From Rhizobiales bacterium Y(2018) (GTDB lineage: Bacteria; Pseudomonadota; Alphaproteobacteria; Rhizobiales; Aestuariivirgaceae): 64,000 nt of DNA. The first letter of the stretch is position 1; every line of letters starts with the position of its first letter. The position numbers and the translations under genes are program-made. The stretch is from contig SCPD01000017.1 in NCBI GenBank assembly GCA_005502925.1, positions 62,001 to 126,000 of the forward strand, in the 5' to 3' direction. The notes beneath the pieces were generated by a model. That model did not search any database and was not told the origin of the DNA. It saw nothing but the letters and a program-made list of their open reading frames with translations. Below, piece after piece: positions 26,973 through 35,396 of this stretch.

Positions 26973-27874
26973 GCGAGAAGGACATAGTCATCGAGGGGGT
27001 CACCCTCACCCATCCCGACAAGGTGCTCTACCCCGAAGTCGGGCTCACCAAGCGCCAGCTCGCCGAATACCTGGCCGCCGTCGCCGAACCCTTCCTGCAC
27101 CATGCCGCCAACCATCCTTTGAGCCTGGTGCGCTGTCCGGATGGCATCGGCGACAAATGCTTCTATCAAAAGCATCTGAGCGCCCGCATGCCCAAGGGCT
27201 TCAAGACCGTCGCCATCCGCGAGAAGGACGGCGGCAAGGCCGACTATCTCTACATTGACGACATCGCCGGCCTCGTCGGCGCGGCCCAGATCGGTGCGCT
27301 GGAGCTCCATCTCTGGGGCGCGCCCAAGGACGATCTCGAACATCCCGACCGCCTCGTCTTCGATCTCGATCCGGATGAAAGCGTTCCTTTCGCCGAGGTC
27401 AGGACCGCGGCCGGCGATCTACATGACGTCCTGGCCGCCGCCGACCTCGAAAGCTTCGCCATGGTTACCGGCGGCAAGGGCATCCATGTCATCGCCCCGC
27501 TTTCGGGACGCAACAACTGGGACGAGGTGAAGACCTTCGCGCAAGGCATCGCCCAGGGCTTCGCCGCGCGTGAGCCCGACCGCTTCCTCGCCACCGCCAG
27601 CAAGGCCAAGCGCAAGAACCGCATCTTCATCGACTGGCTGCGCAATGAGCGCGGCGCCACCGCGGTCGCCCCCTATTCGCCGCGCGCCCGGAAGGGCGCT
27701 CCGGTCGCCGCCCCGGTCAGCTGGAAGGAGCTTGCCCGTCTGGACGGTGCAAATGCCTTTGACACCGTTTCCATGGCCAAACGGTTGAAAAGGTTAAAGT
27801 CCGATCCCTGGCCCGGCTACAAGCACGACAAGTTTATCGGCAAGGCGACGATCAAGGCTGTCGCTGCCGCGTAA
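26969..27874 (+). CDS. LigD polymerase (primase-like) domain protein
   Basis: This 301-residue free-standing protein matches the LigD Pol domain: LTHPDKVLYPE at 13-23, the catalytic Asp132/Asp134 pair in LVFDLDPDE, TGGKGIHV near 155, and a third acidic residue in FIDWLRNERGATAVAPYS (about 218-235). It adds ribo- or deoxyribonucleotides during end joining. ATGA overlap with the ligase gene suggests both are made together, acting as a split LigD. Confidence 0.94.
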   Translation: MSEKDIVIEGVTLTHPDKVLYPEVGLTKRQLAEYLAAVAEPFLHHAANHPLSLVRCPDGIGDKCFYQKHLSARMPKGFKTVAIREKDGGKADYLYIDDIAGLVGAAQIGALELHLWGAPKDDLEHPDRLVFDLDPDESVPFAEVRTAAGDLHDVLAAADLESFAMVTGGKGIHVIAPLSGRNNWDEVKTFAQGIAQGFAAREPDRFLATASKAKRKNRIFIDWLRNERGATAVAPYSPRARKGAPVAAPVSWKELARLDGANAFDTVSMAKRLKRLKSDPWPGYKHDKFIGKATIKAVAAA

Positions 27875-27951
27875 CATTTTTTTGCCGCCACAGCACTGCC
27901 GCAATCGCTCCCCATGTGATGAACCTGTTTCCACCAGGAGTTTTTTCGTCC

Positions 27952-28674
27952 ATGGATCGTCGCTCGCTCGCTGCACTGGGTCTTACCGGAATCGCAGCCG
28001 CCGCCGCTCTCGCCACCCCTTCCCTAGCTCAGGAGTCCAAGACCATGCCGCGCGTCATTTCCCTCAACGGCCACGGCGAGGTGAAGTCCAAGCCCGATAT
28101 GGCCATCGTCAATGTCGGTGTCATGTCGCAGGCCGCGACCGCGCGCGAGGCGCTGACCGAGAACACCAAGGCGATGCAGAAGATCTTCGCGGCACTCCAG
28201 GGCGCCGGCATCGAGGGCAAGGACATCCAGACCTCGAATTTCTCGGTCAATCCGCGTTATCAATATGACCAGAATAATCAGAAGCCGCCGGTCGTAGTAG
28301 GTTATGATGTTTCCAACATGGTTTCGGTATCGGTGCGCAAGCTCGACACGTTGGGCGCGGTGCTCGATACGATGGTGAGCGAAGGCTCGAACCAGATCAA
28401 CGGCGTCGGCTTTGCCATTGCCGATGACGAGAAGCTCAGGGACGAAGCCCGCAAGCTCGCCGTCGCCGATGCCGAGCGCAAGGCCAAGCTTTATGCCGCG
28501 ACCATGGGCCTGACCGTCGGCCAGGTCATGTCGGTGAGCGAAGGCAACTTCCAGCCGCCGCAGCCCGTATTCTACGGCAAGGCGGTGCGCCAGGATTCGG
28601 CCGGCAATGTTCCGATCGCCGAGGGCGAGCAGACCGTGGCCGCCGATGTGAACATCACCTGGGAGATCAAGTAA
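27952..28674 (+). CDS. SIMPL-domain (DUF541) exported protein
   Basis: The ATG at 27952 is preferred over an in-frame GTG at 27916 because AGGAG lies 11 bp upstream and a Sec-type signal peptide (MDRRSLAALGL, hydrophobic run, SLAQ near 26) starts right there. The 240-residue protein carries a SIMPL domain (about 35-235: RVISLNGHGEVKSKPD, VGYDVSNMVSVSVRKLD, RDEARKLAVADAERKAKLYA). Members are periplasmic or outer-membrane proteins linked to envelope stress; BP26 of Brucella is one. The gene seems to be on its own. Confidence 0.88.
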   Translation: MDRRSLAALGLTGIAAAAALATPSLAQESKTMPRVISLNGHGEVKSKPDMAIVNVGVMSQAATAREALTENTKAMQKIFAALQGAGIEGKDIQTSNFSVNPRYQYDQNNQKPPVVVGYDVSNMVSVSVRKLDTLGAVLDTMVSEGSNQINGVGFAIADDEKLRDEARKLAVADAERKAKLYAATMGLTVGQVMSVSEGNFQPPQPVFYGKAVRQDSAGNVPIAEGEQTVAADVNITWEIK

Positions 28675-28705
28675 CGGCCGTAAGCCGTTGATTTGACTCT
28701 CGCTT

Positions 28706-28735
28706 GGCATGTCGGCTCCGCAAGGCCGGCATGCC
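28706..28735. terminator. Hairpin between SIMPL gene and the next small gene
   Basis: GGCATGTCGGC and GCCGGCATGCC can pair over 11 positions (one G-T) around an 8-nt loop. No T-run follows, so it may be a weak terminator or an mRNA-stabilising stem. Confidence 0.45.
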
Positions 28736-28754
28736 CCGATAAGGAGACCGGATC

Positions 28755-29045
28755 ATGGCTTTCCGTCATCTGATCGTCTGCGCGATGCTCGCGGCCTTTA
28801 CGCCGACCGCGCTGCCGGTATTTTCCGGCACCGCCGAGGCCGCCACCCAAACGACTCAGAAAAAGAAAAAGACGGTCCAGAAAAAGAAGACCGCCGAGCC
28901 GCGGGTGAAGAAGAACTTCCGGGCGCCGCGGCCGGGCGAGCCCAATGCCGGCTGGACCGACGACTGCCTGGCCTATTACCAGATCTACGGCCGCACTCCG
29001 CCGATCTGCGGAAAGTACGGCCGCTCCTTCATGACCTGGGATTAA
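28755..29045 (+). CDS. Small lysine-rich exported protein of unknown function
   Basis: The ATG follows a GGAG site (AAGGAGACC) and gives a 96-residue protein. Residues 1-29 look like a signal peptide (AFRHLIVCAMLAAFTP, cleavage after AEAA). The mature part has a lysine cluster (about 35-47) and then a compact tail, GWTDDCLAYYQIYGRTPPIC, with two cysteines that could form a disulfide. I do not recognise the family. It is short but the coding signature, ribosome site and signal peptide support it. Confidence 0.7.
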   Translation: MAFRHLIVCAMLAAFTPTALPVFSGTAEAATQTTQKKKKTVQKKKTAEPRVKKNFRAPRPGEPNAGWTDDCLAYYQIYGRTPPICGKYGRSFMTWD

Positions 29046-29048
29046 CGA

Positions 29049-30074
29049 TTACACAGGCGTGTCCAGAAGCGCCTGGACATGCCGGTCGAGGAATTTGACG
29101 TCTTCCGGATTGGTGCCCGGCCCGCCGGCGAAATGCCCCCATATCGATGGCATCGGGATGAGCTTGGCGCGCGGCATATGCTCGACCTCGATGGCGCTGT
29201 CCTCCGGCGGGAAATAGAGATCGGTCTGGCCGGGCATGACATAGGCCAGCGCCTTGATGGCCCCCAGCGCCTTGCGGAAATCGCCTTTGAAGAGCTCGTT
29301 CCGGCTGATGTCGCCATTCTGCCAGGTCCACAGCATGGCGAGCAGGTTGTTGGCGTCCTTGGGCAGGAAGAAGCCTTCCCAGAATGCGACCAGGAAGTCC
29401 TCGAGCGAGGAGAAGCCCAGCACCTTGAGGTCGAGCTCCTCGCGATAGAAGGATTGCGAGAAACCCCAGCCGGCATAGACACGCGCCATCGCCCTGAGCC
29501 CCCGGGCCGGCTTTTCCTTGTACCAGCCATTGTTCCAAGCGGCGTCCGCCGTCAGCGCCGCTTTCACGCCTTCGAGGAAGACGAAATTATGCCGCGAGCA
29601 TTTGGCCGACCCGCAGAACGGCAGGATGCGCTCGACCATATCGGGATAGAGGCAGCCCCAATGGAAGGTCTGCAGCGCGCCCATTGACCAGCCGATGACG
29701 AGCTTGACGCGCTCGATGCCGAGTTCGTCATGCACCAACCGGTGCTGCAGCCTGACATTGTCGTAGGGCGTCACCTGCGGAAAACGTGACGCATTGTAAG
29801 GCTCCGGCATGTTGCTCGGCGAGGACGACAGGCCGTTGCCCAGCATGTTCGGGATGATGATGAAATATTTGTCGGGATCGAGCGCCATGCCGGCGCCGAC
29901 GAGCCATTCATTGTCGTAATGCTGGCCCGAATACCAGGTCGGATAGACGACCACATTGTCCTTCTTCGCATTGAGCTTGCCGAAGGTCTTGTAGGCGAGC
30001 TTGCAGTCTCGGAGCGCCGCGCCCGATTGCAGGACGACCGTTCCCGCGTCATAGATCGAATAATCGTTAGGCAT
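29049..30074 (-). CDS. MetX-like alpha/beta hydrolase
   Basis: The ATG at 30072-30074 lies behind a GGGAGAG site, so longer upstream readings are dropped. The 341-residue protein belongs to the homoserine O-acetyltransferase fold: nucleophile Ser130 in GWSMGALQ, Asp in GQTDLYFPPED, and His in WGHFAGGPG form the triad. NMLGNGLSSSPSN near 76-88 is the conserved MetX-type loop. Many relatives are esterases or amidases rather than MetX; here the gene lies next to an NCS1 permease, not methionine genes, so hydrolysis of an imported compound is likely. The genes are 74 bp apart in the same direction. Confidence 0.85.
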   Translation of the reverse strand: MPNDYSIYDAGTVVLQSGAALRDCKLAYKTFGKLNAKKDNVVVYPTWYSGQHYDNEWLVGAGMALDPDKYFIIIPNMLGNGLSSSPSNMPEPYNASRFPQVTPYDNVRLQHRLVHDELGIERVKLVIGWSMGALQTFHWGCLYPDMVERILPFCGSAKCSRHNFVFLEGVKAALTADAAWNNGWYKEKPARGLRAMARVYAGWGFSQSFYREELDLKVLGFSSLEDFLVAFWEGFFLPKDANNLLAMLWTWQNGDISRNELFKGDFRKALGAIKALAYVMPGQTDLYFPPEDSAIEVEHMPRAKLIPMPSIWGHFAGGPGTNPEDVKFLDRHVQALLDTPV

Positions 30075-30148
30075 GAGTTCTTCTCTCCCTGATAGATCGG
30101 GGAGGCCGTTTGCCTGGCCTCCCTTTGTCTTGCTGATTGTCGGACGTC

Positions 30149-31471
30149 TCAGGCTTCGCGCATCACCTTCGACAGGATGAAATAGGCGATCGCCGCGACG
30201 ACGAAGGCCGAGATCGCCGTCGACCAGTGCGGTGCGTAGAACTCCACCAGCAGCGCCACCGCCGACCCGGCGGCCCAGGCGATGAAGGCGGGCGCCCGCC
30301 AGTCGACGGTCGTGACCGAGTTCTTGCGCGTCACATACTGGTCGATGAGGATGATGGCGCCGATCGGCGGCACCAGGATGCCGAGCAGCGACAGCCATTC
30401 GATGAAGAAGGCCCAGATATTGCCGGCCGCCACCAGGATGCCGATGGCGCCGAGGACGATCGCCATCAGGCGCATATTGCTGCCGAGAATGCGCGACCAG
30501 CCGGTTGCCGCATTATAGAGGCAGTGGGCGCAGACCGAGCCCAGATTGCAGTAGAGGAAGATGAAGGCGAGCAGGCTCAGCCATGCCATCTGCTTGCCGT
30601 TCATATAGCCGAACATATTGTCGACGCCGAAGGGATTGGCGTTGGGCACGGCGAGCGCCGCCGTCATCACGCCGCCGACCAGCATGGCGACCAGATTGGC
30701 GAAGGGAAAGGCGCTGAAGGTCGATATCAGCGAGCTCTTGCGGTCCGCTGCCCAGCGGTTGAAGTCGGCCGTCACCGTGCCGGCGTCGATGAAGAGCGCG
30801 ATGACGACGGTCAGGCCCACGCCCATCGACATCGTCGCGACGCCGTTATTGCCCGGATACGCCATGATGGCGCTCCAGCTCGTCGTGCTGGCGGCATCCG
30901 CGGCCACCCAGAGTCCGAGAATGACGAAGAGCGGCACCGAGACGACGCCGATCCAATGCAGGCCGCGCACGCCGACAAAGGTGATGCCGACATAGAGGAG
31001 CCCGGCGATGACGGTCATCGCCACATAGTTCAGATTATAGGTCGAGCTGATGAGCGCGCCGGTGATGCCGGTCTGCACCGCATACCAGCCGAGCAGCAAC
31101 GTCGACAGCAGGCCCGAGGCCAGCATGTAGCCCTTGCGCCCGAAGACGATGCTGGCGAGCAAGGCGAAATTCATGCCCTTCTCGGTGCCGAGCAGGCCCA
31201 GGAGCCCGACATAACAGAACATGATCAGGTTTCCGATGATCATGGCCTTGAGCGCGTCGGCGAACCCCATACCGAGCACCAGGATCGATCCGGTCATCGC
31301 CCCGGTGATGATCATCGGGAAGCCGATCCACACCATGGTGACCGAGAACAGGCTTCGCCGCGCCTGCGCCGGTACGGGCGAGTGTTCGTATTCCTCACCC
31401 AATATATGATCGGCCTCGGCTTCGAGCTGGGTGAGCGAGGAGGTCCGATAGCTTTCCTGATTGTCCGACAT
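30149..31471 (-). CDS. NCS1-family permease (purine/cytosine permease-like)
   Basis: The 440-residue protein is an NCS1 transporter with about twelve membrane helices. The N-terminal segment SLFSVTMVWIGFPMIITGA (about 40-60) and the following MGFADALKAM stretch match cytosine/hydantoin-type carriers, and the FYIDAGTVTADFNRW-like loop (ALFIDAGTVTADFNRWA near 223) is the usual cytoplasmic gate. It would import a nucleobase, hydantoin or allantoin-like compound with Na+ or H+. The mRNA leader holds a strong terminator hairpin and a promoter-proximal palindrome, so expression is probably attenuated or repressed. Confidence 0.9.
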   Translation of the reverse strand: MSDNQESYRTSSLTQLEAEADHILGEEYEHSPVPAQARRSLFSVTMVWIGFPMIITGAMTGSILVLGMGFADALKAMIIGNLIMFCYVGLLGLLGTEKGMNFALLASIVFGRKGYMLASGLLSTLLLGWYAVQTGITGALISSTYNLNYVAMTVIAGLLYVGITFVGVRGLHWIGVVSVPLFVILGLWVAADAASTTSWSAIMAYPGNNGVATMSMGVGLTVVIALFIDAGTVTADFNRWAADRKSSLISTFSAFPFANLVAMLVGGVMTAALAVPNANPFGVDNMFGYMNGKQMAWLSLLAFIFLYCNLGSVCAHCLYNAATGWSRILGSNMRLMAIVLGAIGILVAAGNIWAFFIEWLSLLGILVPPIGAIILIDQYVTRKNSVTTVDWRAPAFIAWAAGSAVALLVEFYAPHWSTAISAFVVAAIAYFILSKVMREA

Positions 31472-31544
31472 GAGCGTTCCCTCGAGTTTGTTTTCTGGTC
31501 AGGCACGAAGCAGCCATGCGCATGAGGACGAGAGCCCACATACG

Positions 31545-31594
31545 AAAACAAAAAGCCCCCACCGAGATCCGTTGGATCTGCTGATGGGGGCTTT
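31545..31594 (-). terminator. Strong terminator/attenuator in the NCS1 permease leader
   Basis: Reading the minus strand, AAAGCCCCCA (plus 31585-31594) pairs perfectly with TGGGGGCTTT (plus 31552-31561), enclosing a 6-bp AGATCC/GGATCT stem, followed directly by a T-rich run (TTTTTGTTTTC). This is an intrinsic terminator. No minus-strand gene lies upstream, so it must stop transcripts that begin just ahead of the permease, 75 nt before its start codon. Confidence 0.75.
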
Positions 31595-31609
31595 CAAGCC
31601 GTGATTTGT

Positions 31610-31667
31610 CGGCAATATTGCCGATATGGAATGACCGGAACTATAACCGATGGCCGGTGTTTGTCCA
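31610..31667 (-). promoter_or_regulatory. Promoter and palindrome driving the permease leader
   Basis: On the minus strand TGGACA (31662-31667), a 16-bp spacer and TATAGT (31640-31645) make a good sigma-70 promoter. CGGCAATATTGCCG (31610-31623) is a perfect 14-bp palindrome just past the predicted start. It could be an operator or, in RNA, a small hairpin. The remainder of the gap 31472-31813 holds a CTGCTG/CAGCAG inverted repeat (31743-31764) and no other gene I can support. Confidence 0.55.
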
Positions 31668-31813
31668 TATCAATTCCGTGCGACCCGTTCGGCGTTGCAT
31701 ATGCCGCGTTGCTTTCCTGGACGCGGTAACACCGTCAACACGCTGCTGACTTATATTGACAGCAGACTGGGTTAGGTCTTCCCTGATCCAGCAACCAAGC
31801 GCAGAGCCCTTCG

Positions 31814-32779
31814 ATGCCCGTCTGTGAAGCAGACCCCTGGCGACTGCAGTATTTCGAGAAAGTCCCCTGCCCGGCCGACGTTTTGATCCCGACCGAGGAT
31901 TGCGACGCCTGGGCGTGGAATCCGCATGAGAATTGGATCTACGACAAATTGCGCGTGGCGGAGAGCCAGGGTCTCGATTGTGGTCCGCATGGCGTGACGC
32001 CGAAACGCTTTCCGGTCTTCTCCAAGCCCATCGTCAATATGAAAGGCATGGGCGTCGCCAGCGGTCCCTTCCACACGCTCGCTGAATATGAGGCCGGCTA
32101 CACGCCCGGCCATTTCTGGACGGCGCTTCTGACCGGCGAGCATGTCTCGACCGATTGCGCCATCGTGAACGGCGAGATCCGCTGGCTCCGCCACACGACC
32201 GGCACGCCCTTCGCGCAGGGCATGTTCAACTATTGGACCGTTCATGCCGCGACGCGGCCCGAGCTTGAGGCCTATATCCGCGACTGGGCGGGCGAACATC
32301 TCGCTCTCTATACCGGCATGCTCAATGTCGAGACGATCGGCGGCCGCATCATCGACGCGCATTTGCGCTTCGCCGATCAATGGCCCGATCTCTATGGCAA
32401 GGGCTGGGTCGAAGCGCTGGTCCGGCTCTATGCCGAGAAGCGCTGGTTTTTCCCCGAAGAAAGCGAACGGCGCGACGGTTATTCCGTGGTGCTCTTCGGC
32501 CGCCATGGCCGACGCTACCGCCATCCGGCGCCCGAGGCCGTCAAGACGGTGCGCGCGCTGCCCGGCATATCGAGCGTGCAGATCACTTTCCACGAGACGA
32601 GGCCCGCGGAAGACCACGCCGCCCCGCCCGGCGGCTTCCGCCTCGCCATCATCAATGCGCTCGACCGCGAGGCGGGCTTCGCCGCCCGCCGCCTTCTCGC
32701 CAGATCCTTTCCGGCCGAGGATCTTCTGTGGCCGGAAGGAGCGCGTGATCCCGTCATGGCCGACGAGGTGGTACGTTGA
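31814..32779 (+). CDS. Conserved hypothetical protein, possibly ATP-grasp-like
   Basis: The 321-residue soluble protein has no signal peptide or membrane helix. The central part (about 100-200; ALLTGEHVSTDCAIVNGEI and NVETIGGRIIDAHLRFADQW) has the rhythm of an ATP-grasp fold, where a substrate-binding strand is followed by an acidic metal-binding strand, but I cannot place the ATP-binding lysine with confidence. FPVFSKPIVNMKGMGVASGP near 67-86 is another conserved-looking block. It is divergent from the NCS1 permease and precedes the protease gene. Function unknown. Confidence 0.7.
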   Translation: MPVCEADPWRLQYFEKVPCPADVLIPTEDCDAWAWNPHENWIYDKLRVAESQGLDCGPHGVTPKRFPVFSKPIVNMKGMGVASGPFHTLAEYEAGYTPGHFWTALLTGEHVSTDCAIVNGEIRWLRHTTGTPFAQGMFNYWTVHAATRPELEAYIRDWAGEHLALYTGMLNVETIGGRIIDAHLRFADQWPDLYGKGWVEALVRLYAEKRWFFPEESERRDGYSVVLFGRHGRRYRHPAPEAVKTVRALPGISSVQITFHETRPAEDHAAPPGGFRLAIINALDREAGFAARRLLARSFPAEDLLWPEGARDPVMADEVVR

Positions 32780-32924
32780 TGTCGCCGTCAGGCGACTAGT
32801 CTCGTTTACCCTGTCCGCTGCTTTCGGGCTCTTTCTACAATTTTAGATTTTACCTTAAGGCAAGCAATAGGTGGCCCGGATAAGCCTTCGATCAGCGAAG
32901 TTCGTCTGACGGAGAAAGTAGCGG

Positions 32925-35018
32925 ATGCCTGCCACGAGCACGATTACCTCGACCGGCAATGCCTATGTCGACGGTGTACTGTCCGGCACCAAATGGGCGG
33001 TAAACAGCTTCACCTACAGCTTCCCATCGAGCGCTTCCTTCTACGGCTCCGGCTATGGTTCAGGCGAGCCGCTCTCCAATTTCGAGGCGCTGAACCCCGT
33101 GCAGATGGCGGCGGTCCGCGCGATACTCGCCGACTATTCCGCCGTCGCCAACATCACCTTTCAGGAGATCACCGAGACCTCCAGTCAGCATGCCGATTTC
33201 AGGCTCGCGGAGTCGGATAAGCCGGGCACGGCCTGGGCCTACTATCCCACCACCCTAGCCGAGGGCGGCGACGCCTGGTTCAACAATTCGAAGAACTATT
33301 ACGACAATCCGGTCATCGGCACCTATGCCTATGCCTCCTTCATTCACGAATTGGGTCATGGCTTGGGATTGAAGCATCCCCACGAGACGTCAGGCGCGTT
33401 TGGTGCGATGCCGAGCGACCGCGACTCCCTAGAATATTCGATCATGAGCTATCGCTCTTATACCGGGCAGTCGACGAGCGGCGGTTATACGAACCCCTAT
33501 GGCAATTATCCGCAGTCCCTGATGATGTATGACATCGCGGCGCTGCAGAAGATGTACGGCGCCAATTTCAATACCAACAGCGGCAACACCACCTATAGCT
33601 GGAGCACGACGACCGGCGAGATGTTCGTCAACGGAGCCGGCCAGGGCGCGCCCGCCATCAACAAGATTTTCCTCACCGTTTGGGACGGCGGCGGAAGCGA
33701 TACGTATGATTTCTCGAACTATGCGACCAACGTCACCGTCGACCTGCGGCCGGGCCAGTGGTCGACGGCCGCGGCGGCGCAGCTGGCGCTTCTCCATTAC
33801 GACGGATCGAAGGTCGCCGCCGGCAATGTCGCCAACAGCCTCCTCTACAATGGCGACCTGCGTTCGCTGATCGAAAACGCGATCGGCGGCTCGGCGAGCG
33901 ACATCCTCATCGGCAATGTGGCGAACAATGTCCTCGATGGCGGCGCCGGTAATGACCGGCTCACCGGCGATGCCGGCAATGACACGCTGCAGGGCGGCGA
34001 CGGCACCGACACCGCCGTGTTCAGCGGGCTGCGTTCCCAATATCAGGTGACGCAGCTGGCTGACGGTTCATTCAGTGTCGCGGACTTGCGCAACGGCTCT
34101 CCCGACGGAACGGACATTCTGCGCAATATCGAGCAGTTCCAGTTCAGCGACAAGCAATACACGCTGGCGGACATATTGACGACCACGACGACACCGCCGC
34201 CGGTGGACCCTTCTCCGGTCGGACTGACCCTCACCGGCACCTCCGCCAACAACACGCTCCAGGGCGCCGCCCTGAATGACATCATTTCCGGTCTCGCCGG
34301 CGCCGACATGCTCTATGGTTATGCCGGAGCCGACACGCTCGATGGCGGTACCGGCAATGACAAGCTTTATGGCGGCGACGGCAATGACCTCCTGATCGGC
34401 GGTACGGGCGGCGACAGGCTGGATGGCGGGTCGGGCATCGATACGGCCAGCTACGCAAATGCCACGGCCGCTGTGATCGCCAATCTGAGCTCCAGCTCGG
34501 CCAACCGGGGCGATGCCTATCAAGACGTCTTTGCCGGCATCGAGAACCTGACCGGCAGCGATTTTGCCGACACGCTCACCGGCAACGGCTCGGCCAATGT
34601 TCTGTCCGGCGGCGCCGGCGCCGACAAGCTCTACGGGTCTGGCGGCAACGACACACTGATCGGCGGTGCGGGCGCCGACACTCTCGATGGCGGCAGCGGC
34701 ACGGACACCGCCGTCTTCACGGGCAAATCCACCGACTATAGCTGGGTCAAGAACAGCAACGGCTCCTGGACTGTGACCGATCTCCGGGCCGGTTCTCCCG
34801 ATGGGAAGGACACGCTGGTCGGCATCGAGCTCATGCAATTCAACGACAGCCTGCTGTCTCCGACCGCGGCGAGCTCGTCGAGCACCGTCACCACATACAA
34901 GGCGACCGAGCCCCATCTGGATCTCCTGCCGCTGCCTTCTTACGACGAGCAGCCCATGGGCTGGCTCGCCTCCCATGGCTGGTCTGGCACTTGGGACAAG
35001 GGCTTCCTCTTCACCTGA
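32925..35018 (+). CDS. Serralysin-like M10 metalloprotease with RTX repeats
   Basis: The 697-residue protein is a secreted zinc metalloprotease. HELGHGLGLKH (141-151) is the metzincin HExxHxxGxxH site and SIMSY (172-176) the Met-turn. Between about 300 and 620 there are three groups of calcium-binding RTX nonapeptides (GGAGNDRLTG, GGTGNDKLYG, GGAGADTLDG). No N-terminal signal peptide exists, as expected for type I secretion; the C-terminal end (residues 650-697) should hold the secretion signal. The ABC and HlyD genes for export follow about 380 bp downstream. Unusually, RTX blocks are separated by linker domains that contain repeated TAVFSG/TAVFTG segments. Confidence 0.93.
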   Translation: MPATSTITSTGNAYVDGVLSGTKWAVNSFTYSFPSSASFYGSGYGSGEPLSNFEALNPVQMAAVRAILADYSAVANITFQEITETSSQHADFRLAESDKPGTAWAYYPTTLAEGGDAWFNNSKNYYDNPVIGTYAYASFIHELGHGLGLKHPHETSGAFGAMPSDRDSLEYSIMSYRSYTGQSTSGGYTNPYGNYPQSLMMYDIAALQKMYGANFNTNSGNTTYSWSTTTGEMFVNGAGQGAPAINKIFLTVWDGGGSDTYDFSNYATNVTVDLRPGQWSTAAAAQLALLHYDGSKVAAGNVANSLLYNGDLRSLIENAIGGSASDILIGNVANNVLDGGAGNDRLTGDAGNDTLQGGDGTDTAVFSGLRSQYQVTQLADGSFSVADLRNGSPDGTDILRNIEQFQFSDKQYTLADILTTTTTPPPVDPSPVGLTLTGTSANNTLQGAALNDIISGLAGADMLYGYAGADTLDGGTGNDKLYGGDGNDLLIGGTGGDRLDGGSGIDTASYANATAAVIANLSSSSANRGDAYQDVFAGIENLTGSDFADTLTGNGSANVLSGGAGADKLYGSGGNDTLIGGAGADTLDGGSGTDTAVFTGKSTDYSWVKNSNGSWTVTDLRAGSPDGKDTLVGIELMQFNDSLLSPTAASSSSTVTTYKATEPHLDLLPLPSYDEQPMGWLASHGWSGTWDKGFLFT

Positions 35019-35042
35019 TGAAAAGAAACACGGCTGACGCAT

Positions 35043-35264
35043 ATGTATGACTGGATTCCTATAGACCGCTGGGTCGAATGCGCGAGCATGGAACGGCCGG
35101 GCATCGTTTTCGAGATCCGCAATGCCCACGGACAGGCGCTGACGACCGTCTGTCTGCCCGAGCTGCCCAAGGCGCCCTTCGACTGGACGGCGCCGCCGCT
35201 CGAATTTCGCACCGTTCCGCAAGCGCCCGCCACCCACTCGTCGCCACTCCCCAGCCCCTCCTGA
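35043..35264 (+). CDS. Small unknown protein between RTX protease and its exporter
   Basis: The 73-residue reading frame starts 24 bp after the protease stop and has no strong ribosome site. It is rich in Trp and Pro (WIPIDRW, PFDWTAPPLEF) with two cysteines, and ends in a proline/serine tail. It has no signal peptide, so it is unlikely to be a periplasmic Inh-type protease inhibitor. Its position suggests co-expression with the protease. Coding status is probable, not certain. Confidence 0.55.
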   Translation: MYDWIPIDRWVECASMERPGIVFEIRNAHGQALTTVCLPELPKAPFDWTAPPLEFRTVPQAPATHSSPLPSPS

Positions 35265-35396
35265 TCGATGGCCGTATATTTTGAGCGACATGAAGAAATA
35301 GAGCGGCGCCATTAACCGATCGTGCAGCGTTGCGCCCTATGATCGCCGGCTGATCGCAATCAAATCGACTCCCGACGGCGACAAGTCGAGACCCCC

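Noticed and set aside
30137-31525. A 462-codon plus-strand frame over the permease
   Set aside because: The product is extremely rich in Asp, Arg and His, the usual antisense image of a hydrophobic membrane protein.
31545-31640. Guanidine-II (mini-ykkC) or TPP riboswitch in the permease leader
   Set aside because: No paired hairpins with ACGR loops and no TPP-type core were found; only a terminator and a palindrome are visible.
35043-35264. Small ORF as an Inh-type periplasmic protease inhibitor
   Set aside because: It has no signal peptide and lacks a beta-barrel-like pattern.
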